Positions 47,544 through 55,873 of a DNA stretch of 64,000 nucleotides are shown here, piece after piece. The notes under the pieces were generated by a model. It was not told the origin of the DNA, did not search any database, and saw nothing but the letters and a program-made list of their open reading frames with translations. The stretch's first letter is position 1. Each line of letters opens with the position of its first letter. This stretch comes from Microbacterium radiodurans (lineage in GTDB: Bacteria; Actinomycetota; Actinomycetes; Actinomycetales; Microbacteriaceae), in the NCBI RefSeq assembly GCF_008710705.1, contig NZ_VYRZ01000003.1:248001-312000 (forward strand). Reading direction: 5' to 3'. Position numbers and translations under genes: made by a program.

Positions 47544-48866
47544 TCAGGCGCGCGCGGCCTCGCTGACGTTGCGGGCGACCGCGAGCGCCTGCTCGAGGTC
47601 GGCCTTCAGGTCGTCGATGTTCTCGAGGCCCACCGAGAGGCGGACGAGGCCCGGCGTGACGCCGCTCGTCAGCTGCTGCTCGGGCGTCAGCTGCGAGTGC
47701 GTGGTGGAGGCCGGGTGGATGACCAGCGAGCGGACGTCGCCGATGTTCGCGAGATGGCTGAAGAGCGTCAGCGCGTCGACGAACGCGCGGCCGGCGCCGA
47801 CGCCGCCCTTGAGCTCGAACGACAGCACGGCGCCCACACCCTTCGGGGCGTACCTGTTCGCCGCGGCGTACCAGGGCGAGGTGGGAAGGCCCGAATAGTT
47901 CACCGAGGCGATGTCGTCGTGGCCCTCGAGCCATTCGGCGATCTCCTGCGCGTTCTGCACGTGCCGCTCGATGCGCAGCGAGAGCGTCTCGATGCCCTGG
48001 ATGAGGAGCCAGGCGCTCTGCGGCGAGATCGCGGCGCCGAGGTCGCGGAGCAGCTGCACGCGGGCCTTGATGACGTAGGCGAGTCCGTCGCCGACGGCGG
48101 TCGTGTACGAGGCGCCGTGGTACGAGGGGTCGGGCTCGGTCAGGCCGGGGAACTTCTCGACGTTCTCGGACCAGGCGAAGCGGCCGCCGTCCACGATGAC
48201 GCCGCCGATGACGGTGCCGTGGCCGCCGAGGAACTTCGTCGCGGAGTGCACGACGATGTCGGCGCCGTGCTCGAACGGACGGATGAGGTACGGGGTGGCG
48301 ATCGTGTTGTCGACGATCAGCGGGACGCCGGCCTCGTGCGCGACGCCCGCGACGCCGGCGATGTCGAGCACGTTGATCTGCGGGTTGCCGATCGTCTCGC
48401 CGAAGAACAGCTTGGTGTTCGGACGGACCGCGCGTCGCCACTCCTCGAGGTCGTCCTGGTTCTCGACGAAGGTCACCTCGATGCCCAGTTTGGCGAGGGT
48501 GTACTTGAAGAGGTTGTAGGTGCCGCCGTAGATCGAGCTCGACGAGACGAAGTGGTCGCCCGCTTGCGCGATGTTGAGGATCGCGAAGGTCTCGGCCGCC
48601 TGCCCGGATGCCACGAGGAGGGCGCCCGTGCCCCCTTCGAGCGCCGCGAGGCGCTGCTCGACGACGTCCTGGGTGGGGTTCTGGATGCGCGTGTAGATGT
48701 TGCCGAACTCGGCCAGGGCGAACAGGTTCGCGGCGTGGTCGGAGTTGTCGAACACATAGGACGTGGTCTGGTAGATCGGCGTTGCGCGAGCCTTCGTGAC
48801 AGGGTCGGGCGCGGCGCCGGTGTGGATCTGCTTCGTCTCGAAGCGCCAGTTCTCGGTGTCGGACAT
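47544..48866 (-). CDS. metY: O-acetylhomoserine sulfhydrylase MetY
   Basis: A 440-residue PLP enzyme of the Cys/Met gamma family that makes homocysteine from O-acetylhomoserine and sulphide. The PLP Lys is in VVHSATKFLGGHGTVIGG near residue 210. Landmarks are YTRIQNPTQDVVEQRLAALE near 60 and LFFGETIGNPQINVLD near 156. Length fits MetY rather than the shorter cystathionine synthases. The ATG at 48866 has TGGAGCC upstream. It is a single-gene unit; metX lies elsewhere in the window. Confidence 0.94.
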   Translation of the reverse strand: MSDTENWRFETKQIHTGAAPDPVTKARATPIYQTTSYVFDNSDHAANLFALAEFGNIYTRIQNPTQDVVEQRLAALEGGTGALLVASGQAAETFAILNIAQAGDHFVSSSSIYGGTYNLFKYTLAKLGIEVTFVENQDDLEEWRRAVRPNTKLFFGETIGNPQINVLDIAGVAGVAHEAGVPLIVDNTIATPYLIRPFEHGADIVVHSATKFLGGHGTVIGGVIVDGGRFAWSENVEKFPGLTEPDPSYHGASYTTAVGDGLAYVIKARVQLLRDLGAAISPQSAWLLIQGIETLSLRIERHVQNAQEIAEWLEGHDDIASVNYSGLPTSPWYAAANRYAPKGVGAVLSFELKGGVGAGRAFVDALTLFSHLANIGDVRSLVIHPASTTHSQLTPEQQLTSGVTPGLVRLSVGLENIDDLKADLEQALAVARNVSEAARA

Positions 48867-48987
48867 GCGGGGCTCCATCGGGTCGGAAGAGGCGGCGGGC
48901 GCCGGCCGTCTCCGAGCGTACGGACGCCGCCGTTGCTCGACAACGCGGGGGACATGGGACGTAACCTGCTCCACCGGCCCTGCGGGC

Positions 48988-48993
48988 TACGGT
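48988..48993 (+). promoter_or_regulatory. Leaderless -10 (TACGGT) of the SDR gene
   Basis: TACGGT is followed by exactly 6 nt (all G) and the ATG at 49000. Confidence 0.5.
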
Positions 48994-48999
48994 GGGGGG

Positions 49000-49782
49000 A
49001 TGACGCGACGCGCAGTGGTGACCGGTGCCAGCTCGGGGATCGGCGAGGCGGTGGTGCGCGCCCTGCGCGCGTCCGGATGGGACGTCGTCGGTGTGGCGCG
49101 TCGAGCCGAGCGGCTCGAAGCCCTCGATGCCGAGGTGGGCTCGGCATCCTTCGCGGCGGATCTGAGCAGCGAGGCCGACGTCGCGGCGCTGCGCGCTCAC
49201 CTGGAGGCGTCGGGCGATGTCCACGCGCTCGTCCACGTCGCGGGCGGCGCGCGCGGTGCCGACCGGGTCGAGGACGGCGATCCGGCGGACTGGCGGTGGA
49301 TGTTCGAGGCGAACGTCCTCTCGGCACAGTTGCTCACGGCGGCGCTCCTGCCGCTGCTGCGTCGCGCGCTCACGGCCGGCGCCGGCCATGCCGACACCCT
49401 CTACGTGACCTCCACGGCCGCCCAGACGGCGTACCCCGGCGGCGCCGGCTACAACGCGGCGAAGGCGGGGGAGGCGATGCTCGTGCACGCGCTGCGGCTC
49501 GAGCTCAACGGCGAGCCCATCCGCGTGACCGAGATCGCTCCCGGGATGGTCCGCACCGAGGAGTTCACCCGCAACCGCCTCGGCGGCGACCAGGATGCGG
49601 CGGACCGCCTCTACGCGGGCGTCGAGAGCCCCCTCGTGGCCGAGGACGTCGCCGACGTCATCGCTTTCGCCCTCAACGCTCCGGCGCACGTCAATCTGGA
49701 CCTCGTCACGATGCGACCGGTCGCGCAGTCGGCGCAGCACCTGCTCGCCCGCGGGCCGCTCGCGCCGCGGGCCGAGGGCTGA
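49000..49782 (+). CDS. Short-chain dehydrogenase/reductase
   Basis: A 260-residue classical SDR. The nucleotide motif is VVTGASSGIGEAVVRAL at residue 6-22. Arg residues after beta-2 (VARRAERL) suggest NADPH. The catalytic set is Ser in YVTSTAAQ, Tyr and Lys in YPGGAGYNAAK. The end is hydrophobic, with DLVTMRPVAQ as in YdfG/3-hydroxy acid dehydrogenase-like members. The substrate is unknown. It diverges from metY, with a start supported by the -10. Confidence 0.9.
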   Translation: MTRRAVVTGASSGIGEAVVRALRASGWDVVGVARRAERLEALDAEVGSASFAADLSSEADVAALRAHLEASGDVHALVHVAGGARGADRVEDGDPADWRWMFEANVLSAQLLTAALLPLLRRALTAGAGHADTLYVTSTAAQTAYPGGAGYNAAKAGEAMLVHALRLELNGEPIRVTEIAPGMVRTEEFTRNRLGGDQDAADRLYAGVESPLVAEDVADVIAFALNAPAHVNLDLVTMRPVAQSAQHLLARGPLAPRAEG

Positions 49783-49934
49783 CTCCCGCGGCGAGGGCCG
49801 TGGCTCGAGCCTCCCGCCCGTGCCGACGGCGGGGAGGTCGCGCGTTGCAGGCGATCTGCGCGTCGGAGGTGTCCTGGTGCCGGATCGCCCTCCTCGGTGC
49901 TGATGTCCTCCGCCGGGCCGGGTCGGGGCGGGCG

Positions 49935-51398
49935 TCAGACCGTCGGGCTGACGGCCGCGCGCGTCTCGGCGTCGTCGGCGAACGCCACCTTCGGCACGAC
50001 GAGCAGCAGCACGGCCGAGAGGAACCCGCCCGCCGCGCAGACGGCCCAGACGGTGAGGTAGCCGCCGAGGGACGCCGCGGTCTCGCTCGCGACGATCCCG
50101 GCGCCGGCCGCGAGGACGACGCCGAACACCGCCGAGGAGAACGTCCCGCCGATCGTCTTGGTCGTGTTGGTCAGTGCCGAGGCGACGCCCGTCTGCCCGC
50201 GCGGAGCCGCGGCGGCCGCCGCCGCCGGCATGGCTCCCACGAGCGCACCGGAACCGAGGCCGGCGATGCACAGGTTCACGAGCACCTGCCACAGCTCGCG
50301 GTGGAAGGGGAGGAACAGCGTGTACCCGATGCCGACGAGGAGCGCCGCGCCGATCAGCACGAGCCGGGGACTCGCCCGCCGGGAGGTGACGGCGAAGAGC
50401 ACGGCGCCCACGATCAGCGACACGAGATAGACGCCGATGATGTTCGATCGCTCGGTCGCATCCAGGCCCAGTCCGTACCCGAGCGAGGGGTCCGTTCCGG
50501 CGTAGGTCGACAGGGGACCCTGAGCGCCGAGAAGGCTGATGCCGACGAGGAGGGCCGTCGCCTGGACCGGCCACATCTCGGGCCGGGCGAGCACGCGGAT
50601 GTCGACGGCCGGGTCGGGCTGGCGCAGCTCGAACAGCGCGAAGACGACGAAGCCGGCGATCCCGGCGGCCAGCAGCAGCCAGACCCAGAACACCTCCGGC
50701 CCGTTGAGTCGGAGAAAGGTCAGCGAGCTCGTCACCAGCAGCAGCGCGACGGCGAGGATCACGAAGCCGCGGGAGTCGAGCCGGCGCCCGGGTTCGGGCG
50801 AGGACTCGGGCACCCCGAGCCAGATCACGGCGGCGACGAGCGTCGCGGCGATCGCCGGGACGACCAGCGTGAGGGTCATGTCGCCGCCGGTCGCCGTGAA
50901 GATGCGCCCGGCGGCGAGCGCGCCGAGGATCGCGCCGGCCTGCAGTCCGACGACGAGGAGGCCCGCCGCGCGGCGCGTCAGCGAGACGCCCCGGTTCTGC
51001 CGACGCCCGCGCTCGAAGATCAGGGCGATCTCGAGCGGCAGCCACACGACGTAGAACCCCTGGAGCGCCCACGCGATGAGGAACGCCCAGAACGAACCGG
51101 CGAAGGCGAGCCACCACGTGGCCGCCGCGGTGAGGACGGCGGCGATCAGCAGGATCCGCTTGTGGCCGTACATGTCGCCGAGCTTCGCGAGCACGGGCAC
51201 GACGAGGGCCGACAGGAGGAGCTGGGCCGCCTCGAACCAGTTCACGTCCGCATCGCGGATGCCGAGGTGGACGACGATGTCGCTGAAGAGCGGCACGTAG
51301 TACCCCTGCAGGATGCCGCTGACGATCTCCACGAGGATGAACCACCCGATGAGACCCGCGGTCACGCCGAGGGCCGAACTGCGCAGCGTCGTCGACAC
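49935..51398 (-). CDS. MFS transporter, DHA2-type (about 14 helices)
   Basis: A 487-residue drug:H+ antiporter-type transporter with about fourteen hydrophobic helices. Motif A between helices 2 and 3 reads KLGDMYGHKRILL, and the first helix starts GLIGWFILVEIVSG. The second half has FSSAVFGVVLAAGAGIV and other small-residue helices. Substrate unknown. The GTG at 51398 has TATGCT 6 nt upstream on the minus strand. Divergent from ung, with the two start regions within 61 nt. Confidence 0.87.
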   Translation of the reverse strand: MSTTLRSSALGVTAGLIGWFILVEIVSGILQGYYVPLFSDIVVHLGIRDADVNWFEAAQLLLSALVVPVLAKLGDMYGHKRILLIAAVLTAAATWWLAFAGSFWAFLIAWALQGFYVVWLPLEIALIFERGRRQNRGVSLTRRAAGLLVVGLQAGAILGALAAGRIFTATGGDMTLTLVVPAIAATLVAAVIWLGVPESSPEPGRRLDSRGFVILAVALLLVTSSLTFLRLNGPEVFWVWLLLAAGIAGFVVFALFELRQPDPAVDIRVLARPEMWPVQATALLVGISLLGAQGPLSTYAGTDPSLGYGLGLDATERSNIIGVYLVSLIVGAVLFAVTSRRASPRLVLIGAALLVGIGYTLFLPFHRELWQVLVNLCIAGLGSGALVGAMPAAAAAAAPRGQTGVASALTNTTKTIGGTFSSAVFGVVLAAGAGIVASETAASLGGYLTVWAVCAAGGFLSAVLLLVVPKVAFADDAETRAAVSPTV

Positions 51399-51404
51399 GG
51401 GGCG

Positions 51405-51410
51405 AGCATA
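51405..51410 (-). promoter_or_regulatory. Leaderless -10 (TATGCT) of the DHA2 transporter gene
   Basis: On the minus strand TATGCT is followed by exactly 6 nt and the GTG at 51398. Confidence 0.55.
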
Positions 51411-51446
51411 CTGCCGAGGTCGTCGGACGCGAGGCAGACGCGGACG

Positions 51447-51452
51447 TAGCCT
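51447..51452 (+). promoter_or_regulatory. Leaderless -10 (TAGCCT) of ung
   Basis: TAGCCT is followed by exactly 6 nt and the GTG at 51459. Confidence 0.55.
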
Positions 51453-51458
51453 GGGCGG

Positions 51459-52157
51459 GTGACACCGCACGCGCTCTCGGAGCTGGCCGCCGACGGACTC
51501 ATCGACCCGGAGTGGGCGCGCGCGCTCGAACCCGTCGCGGGCGACATCGCCGCCCTCGGCGATCGGCTGCGAGCCGAGGTCGCGGCGCGGAGGTCGTATC
51601 TGCCCGCCGGGGATCACGTGCTGCGCGCTTTCGGCCGGCCGCTCTCCGACGTCCGGGTGCTCATCGTCGGGCAGGACCCGTACCCGACGCCCGGACACCC
51701 GATCGGGCTCTCCTTCGCGGTCGACCGTCGGGTGCGCCCCCTGCCTCGGAGCCTCGCGAACATCTACCGCGAGCTCGAGGACGATCTCGGCATCCCGCCG
51801 GCCGCCCACGGCGACCTCTCGGCCTGGAGCGAGCAGGGCGTCATGCTCCTCAACCGCGTTCTCACGGTCGCCCCGGGGGCACCCGCGTCGCATCGGGGCT
51901 GGGGGTGGGAACGCGTGACCGAGCACGCCATCCGCGTGCTCGCCCTGCGCGGCACGCCGCTCGTCGCGATCCTGTGGGGAAAGGATGCGGCCTCGCTGCG
52001 ACCGCTGCTCGGCACCACGGATGTCGTCGCCTCAGCGCATCCGTCTCCGCTGTCGGCCCGGCGGGGGTTCTTCGGATCCCGACCCTTCTCGCGCACGAAC
52101 GACCTCCTGCGCGGGCTCGGCGGCGAGGCGATCGACTGGCGCCTGCCGGACGAGTGA
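51459..52157 (+). CDS. ung: Uracil-DNA glycosylase, family 1
   Basis: A 232-residue DNA repair enzyme that removes uracil. The water-activating Asp is in [17 protein letters not shown] near residue 73, LLNRVLTV lies near 133, and the transition-state His is in [20 protein letters not shown] near 190. The canonical GQDPYH has Pro in place of His, as in many actinobacterial enzymes. It is a single gene with a leaderless start. Confidence 0.95.
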   Translation: MTPHALSELAADGLIDPEWARALEPVAGDIAALGDRLRAEVAARRSYLPAGDHVLRAFGRPLSDVRVLIVGQDPYPTPGHPIGLSFAVDRRVRPLPRSLANIYRELEDDLGIPPAAHGDLSAWSEQGVMLLNRVLTVAPGAPASHRGWGWERVTEHAIRVLALRGTPLVAILWGKDAASLRPLLGTTDVVASAHPSPLSARRGFFGSRPFSRTNDLLRGLGGEAIDWRLPDE

Positions 52158-52207
52158 ACGCGGGCGTCGCGAGAGCGGCGCGTCACCGGACGGAAACACC
52201 CGGCGCG

Positions 52208-52213
52208 TAGGCT
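52208..52213 (+). promoter_or_regulatory. Leaderless -10 (TAGGCT) of the GNAT gene
   Basis: TAGGCT is followed by exactly 6 nt and the ATG at 52220. Confidence 0.55.
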
Positions 52214-52219
52214 GGCGGC

Positions 52220-52846
52220 ATGCTCGAGGAGGATTCGAACCGCGATCGCCGCCGCCTTCCCCGGCATCTGCGTCGCACGCCGGAGACCGAGCGTCCCTTC
52301 ACGTACGAGATCCGCGCCGCTCGACGGGACGACCTCGCCGACATCCGCGAGATCTACAACTACTACGTGACGAACTCGGTCGTCACCTTCGACGAGAAGA
52401 AGTGGACGCACGCGCAGTGGGTCGAGAGATTCGACTACCTGCAGAAGCTGGGGCTCCCGTTCCTCGTGGCCGTCTCGCCGTCGGGTCAGATCCTCGGCTA
52501 CGCCCTCGCATCGCCGTGGAACGGCAAGACCGGGTTCCGGTACACCGCTGAGAGCTCCATCTACCTCGGCCAGGCGGCGACGGGCAAGGGACTCGGGCGC
52601 GCGCTGCTGTCGGCGCTCATCGACGCCTGCCAGGAGTTCGGGCTCCGCGAGATCGTCGCCGTCATCAGCGACAAGGGCGCCGAGGCGTCCGTCGCGCTGC
52701 ACGAGCGCTTCGGCTTCGTCGAGGTGGGACGCATGGGCAAGGTCGGCCACAAGTTCGGTCGGTGGCTCGGCACGATCTACCTGCAGAAATCGCTCGAGCA
52801 GCCGAAGAAGGGGCTGCGCGCCCTGTTCGGTCAGCTCTCGGGCTGA
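52220..52846 (+). CDS. GNAT-family N-acetyltransferase (phosphinothricin acetyltransferase-like)
   Basis: A 208-residue acetyltransferase. The acetyl-CoA loop is ATGKGLGRALLSALI near residue 124, and the pattern IREIYNYYVTNSVVTFDE (near 45), then SSIYLGQAA and VALHERFGFVEVGRMGKVGH matches the PAT/MnaT group, which acetylates amino groups of phosphinothricin, methionine sulfone or similar. The native substrate is not known. The 30-residue N-terminal extension is charged. Its end overlaps the end of the convergent emfourin gene by 16 nt. Confidence 0.88.
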   Translation: MLEEDSNRDRRRLPRHLRRTPETERPFTYEIRAARRDDLADIREIYNYYVTNSVVTFDEKKWTHAQWVERFDYLQKLGLPFLVAVSPSGQILGYALASPWNGKTGFRYTAESSIYLGQAATGKGLGRALLSALIDACQEFGLREIVAVISDKGAEASVALHERFGFVEVGRMGKVGHKFGRWLGTIYLQKSLEQPKKGLRALFGQLSG

Positions 52847-53202
52847 GTCCGCGCTCCGAGCCCGCGGGGGTCGCTCGCGCGAACGGCGTCGACGAGGTCG
52901 CGCCAGCCGCCCGCGAGGTCGGCATCGGTGAGCGCCGCATGACGGATGCGCCCCTCGACCTCGGCGGTCACGTCCCACGTGAAGCGGTCGGCTCCCGCCG
53001 GAGGAGGACCGGGATGCCGCGGCCCCGCCTCCCAGGTGCAGCGATCGATGAGGTCGACCCAGGGCGTCGTGCTCGGGGTGTGGGTCTCGACGCGCCAGGT
53101 GCGGACGAGGCCGGCGAAGCCGCCGCTGCGTCGGACGGTCACGCGCACGGACGGGGCGGGCCCGGCGTCCTGCGCTGCGGTGTCGGTCTCGTCGTCAGAC
53201 AT
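52831..53202 (-). CDS. Emfourin-type inhibitor of the adjacent M4 protease
   Basis: A 123-residue protein with the emfourin look: VRVTVRRSGGFAGLVRTWRV near residue 20, a middle beta segment with DRFTWDVTAEVEG, and GGWRDLVDAVRAS near the end. In Serratia, emfourin is the inhibitor encoded in one operon with protealysin. Here the ATG at 53202 lies within the end of the M4 protease gene (8-nt overlap), so protease and inhibitor are made together. No signal peptide, so it acts in the cytoplasm. Confidence 0.85.
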   Translation of the reverse strand: MSDDETDTAAQDAGPAPSVRVTVRRSGGFAGLVRTWRVETHTPSTTPWVDLIDRCTWEAGPRHPGPPPAGADRFTWDVTAEVEGRIRHAALTDADLAGGWRDLVDAVRASDPRGLGARTQPES

Positions 53203-54247
53203 CCTCTGTCACGCCGACGTCCCGCCATCCGGCGCGGACCGCGTCGACCTCCTCTGACCCCTCACCGTACTCCCGGGCGGCGACCGACCGCGTGGCGGCT
53301 GCGAACGCGGCGAAGTCCGCCGAGGGCGCGAGGCCGCCGTCGGCGAGGGTGCGATACCAGATGGCGCCCGCCCGCTCCCAGGCGTGACCGCCCAGGCGCG
53401 TGGCCACGAGATGGAACGCCCGGTTGGGGATGCCGGAGTTGATGTGCACGCCGCCGTTGTCGTTCGTCGTCTCGACGTAGTCGCGCATATGGCCCGGCTG
53501 CGGGTCGCGACCCAGCACATCGTCGTCGTACGCCGTGCCGGGGGCGGCGAGCGAGCGCAGCGCGCGCCCCTGCACAGCCGGAGCGAAGATACCGGCGCCG
53601 ATCAGCCACGACGCCTCGTCGGCGCGCTGACGGAGCGCGTACTGCTCGGTGAGGGCGCCGAACACGTCCGAGAGCGATTCGTTCAGCGCGCCGGACTGCC
53701 CCTCGTAGGTCAATCCGCCGCTGAACTCGGTCACGCCGTGGGCGAGCTCGTGCGCGATCACCGTGAGCGAGCCGGTGAACCCGGTGAAGATCTCGCCGTC
53801 CCCGTCGCCGAACACCATGCGCTCGCCGTTCCAGAACGCGTTGTCGTAGTCACGGCCGTAGTGGACGGTCGCCGCCAGCGTCGCGCCGCGTCCGTCGATC
53901 GACGCGCGCCCGAAGGCGTCGCGGAAGAAGTCGAAGGTGGTCCCGAGGCCGTCGTAGGCCTCGTCGACGGCTGCGTCGCCGGTGGGATCCTCGCCCTCGT
54001 CGCGCACGGGCCGGCCCGGCAGCTCCTCGCGGCCCTCGGCGTCCGCGATCGCGCGCGACACCGCGTCGACCGTCTCGGCGACGAGGGTGCCGCCGTCCTC
54101 GATCGAGAGGCGCAGGCTCGTGCGCGGGGCGAGGTCGGCGGGGCGGGCGGCCAGGGTCGCCCGAGCGGCGCCGGCGGCACGGGCCAGGTGGGGCTCGCGG
54201 GCCGAGGCGATGCGGGCCAGGACGTACGGGGGGATGATCGCGCGCAT
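53195..54247 (-). CDS. M4 (thermolysin-family) metalloprotease, protealysin-like
   Basis: A 350-residue zinc protease. HELAH is at residues 166-170 and the third ligand Glu is E190 in GALNESLSDVFG; the late catalytic His lies in NGGVHINSGIPNRAFHLV. It has no signal peptide and only a short propeptide. The start MRAIIPPYVLARIA carries the PPxxL precursor motif typical of protealysin-type proteases, which are cytoplasmic. The ATG at 54247 has TAGCGT 6 nt upstream. The overlapping downstream gene is its likely inhibitor. Confidence 0.93.
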   Translation of the reverse strand: MRAIIPPYVLARIASAREPHLARAAGAARATLAARPADLAPRTSLRLSIEDGGTLVAETVDAVSRAIADAEGREELPGRPVRDEGEDPTGDAAVDEAYDGLGTTFDFFRDAFGRASIDGRGATLAATVHYGRDYDNAFWNGERMVFGDGDGEIFTGFTGSLTVIAHELAHGVTEFSGGLTYEGQSGALNESLSDVFGALTEQYALRQRADEASWLIGAGIFAPAVQGRALRSLAAPGTAYDDDVLGRDPQPGHMRDYVETTNDNGGVHINSGIPNRAFHLVATRLGGHAWERAGAIWYRTLADGGLAPSADFAAFAAATRSVAAREYGEGSEEVDAVRAGWRDVGVTEDV

Positions 54248-54253
54248 GCTGAC

Positions 54254-54259
54254 ACGCTA
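54254..54259 (-). promoter_or_regulatory. Leaderless -10 (TAGCGT) of the M4 protease gene
   Basis: On the minus strand TAGCGT is followed by exactly 6 nt and the ATG at 54247. Confidence 0.55.
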
Positions 54260-54293
54260 GTGCCGCCCTCCGACGCGCGGCCGGTCGGGGCGG

Positions 54294-55094
54294 TCAGACG
54301 CCGGGGTCGATGACCGGAACGGCGGCGAGGAGGCGTCGCGTGTACGCGGCCTGCGGCTGCAGGAGCACCTTCTCGGTCGGGCCCTCCTCCACGACGCGGC
54401 CGTCTTTCACGACCACGACCTCGTCGCAGAGGTTCTGCACGACGCCGATGTCGTGCGACACCATGACGAGGGTCATCCCGTCCCGCTCCCGCAGCGTGCG
54501 GAGGACGTCGAGGATCTGGGCGCGGACGGTCACGTCGAGCGCCGAGAGCGGCTCGTCGCCGACGAGGATGCCGGGGCGATGCACGATCGCCCGGGCCAGG
54601 GCGATCCGCTGGCGCTGTCCGCCCGAGAACTCGTGCGGGTACCGTTCGGCGACGTCGGCCTCCAGACCCACGTCGCCGAGCACCGCGCGGACGCGCTCGC
54701 GCCGGTCGCCCTCGATGCCGAGCGCCCACAGGGGTTCGCCGACGATCCGGCCGACGCTCATCCGGGGATCGAGCGAGGCGTAGGGATCCTGGAACACGAT
54801 GCCGGTGCGTCGGCGGAGCCAGTGCAGCTCGCGCGCCGAGGCGCGGGCGTCCACGGGGCGCCCGTCGACCTCGACCGTCCCGGCCGTCGGCGTGTCGAGG
54901 CCGAGGAGCAGCCGCACGAGCGTCGATTTTCCCGATCCCGACTCGCCGATGATGCCGACGGCCGAGCCCGCGCGTACGTCGAGGTCGACGTCCTCGAGGG
55001 CGGTGGTGACGCGGCGCGGTGCCCACGGGGTCGACGCGCGCTCGCGGTGGCGGCGGGTCAGACCGCGTGCCGCGACCACGATCCCACCGCTCAT
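54294..55094 (-). CDS. Oligopeptide-type ABC importer, ATPase subunit 2 (DppF/OppF-like)
   Basis: A 266-residue ATPase. Walker A is GIIGESGSGKSTLVRLLL near residue 50, the signature is FSGGQRQRIALARA near 160, and Walker B is GILVGDEPLSALD. It energises import together with the DppD-like partner. It is the last gene of a five-gene minus-strand operon; its ATG overlaps the stop of the upstream ATPase gene (ATGA). The C-terminal oligopeptide extension is short (ends PVIDPGV). Confidence 0.93.
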   Translation of the reverse strand: MSGGIVVAARGLTRRHRERASTPWAPRRVTTALEDVDLDVRAGSAVGIIGESGSGKSTLVRLLLGLDTPTAGTVEVDGRPVDARASARELHWLRRRTGIVFQDPYASLDPRMSVGRIVGEPLWALGIEGDRRERVRAVLGDVGLEADVAERYPHEFSGGQRQRIALARAIVHRPGILVGDEPLSALDVTVRAQILDVLRTLRERDGMTLVMVSHDIGVVQNLCDEVVVVKDGRVVEEGPTEKVLLQPQAAYTRRLLAAVPVIDPGV

Positions 55095-55873
55095 GATCGG
55101 CCCTCCGGTCGCCAGAGGGTCGCGGTCGCGTCCCTCACGAGCGCCCGCGTCACGTCCGAGGTCGGCGAGCTCAGCAGACGCGCCACCGGTCCGCTCTCGA
55201 CGACCGCGCCGTCCTCGAGCACGACAGCGTCGGTGGCGATCTGAGAGAGCACCGCGAGGTCGTGCGTGATGAAGAGCAGCGACATCCCGGCATCCGCGAC
55301 GAGGCCGCTCATCAGATCGAGGATGTCGGCCTGGATCGTCACGTCGAGCGCTGTCGTCGGTTCGTCGGCGATGAGCAGGCCCGGCCGCCCGGCCAAGGCC
55401 ATGGCGATCGCGACGCGCTGCCGCTGACCGCCCGAGAGCTGGTGCGGGTACCGTCCGAGCGCGTCCTCGGGCAGCTGCACGCGCCGTGCCTCGGTCGCCG
55501 CGCGGGCAGCCGCCTCGCGCCGGCCGAGGCGCTCGTGGATCCGGATCGGCTCGGCGATCTGCCGACCGACCGTCCGCAGCGGATTGAGGGCGGTCTGCGG
55601 CTCCTGGAAGACGATGCCGATCTCGTCGCCGCGAATGGTCGACAGGTCGCGATCGGAACGCCCGACGAGCTCGACGTCGTTCCACCGGATGCTGCCCGCC
55701 ACCCGCGCGTCGTCGGGGAGCAGACCGAGCAGCGCGAGCGCCGTCAGCGATTTGCCCGACCCGGACTCGCCGATGAGCCCGACGCGCGCCGCGTCGGGAA
55801 CGGCGAACGAGACGCCGTCGACGACGCGCCGGCCGTCGATCTCGATGAGGAGGTCGGAGACCACGAGGCTCAC
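55091..55873 (-). CDS. Oligopeptide-type ABC importer, ATPase subunit 1 (DppD/OppD-like)
   Basis: A 260-residue ATPase. Walker A is GLIGESGSGKSLTALALLG near residue 33, the signature is LSGGQRQRVAIAMA near 146, and Walker B is GLLIADEPTTALD. The usual C-terminal oligopeptide extension with Cys residues (the iron-sulphur motif of OppD) is missing, since the protein ends soon after the D-loop region. GTG start overlapping the permease stop (GTGA). Confidence 0.92.
   Translation of the reverse strand: MSLVVSDLLIEIDGRRVVDGVSFAVPDAARVGLIGESGSGKSLTALALLGLLPDDARVAGSIRWNDVELVGRSDRDLSTIRGDEIGIVFQEPQTALNPLRTVGRQIAEPIRIHERLGRREAAARAATEARRVQLPEDALGRYPHQLSGGQRQRVAIAMALAGRPGLLIADEPTTALDVTIQADILDLMSGLVADAGMSLLFITHDLAVLSQIATDAVVLEDGAVVESGPVARLLSSPTSDVTRALVRDATATLWRPEGRS

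Noticed and set aside
48867..48999. A SAM- or SAH-type riboswitch before metY
   Set aside because: I found no conserved core of these classes in the short metY/SDR gap, and the gap leaves little room for one.
47697..51449. A 1250-codon plus-strand open frame opposite metY and the MFS gene
   Set aside because: Complementary shadow of well-supported genes; the residues are repetitive and Arg/Glu/Asp-rich.
46096..51465. A 1789-codon minus-strand open frame
   Set aside because: It crosses terC, metY, the SDR and an MFS gene in a wrong frame. It is an artefact of the very low A+T content.
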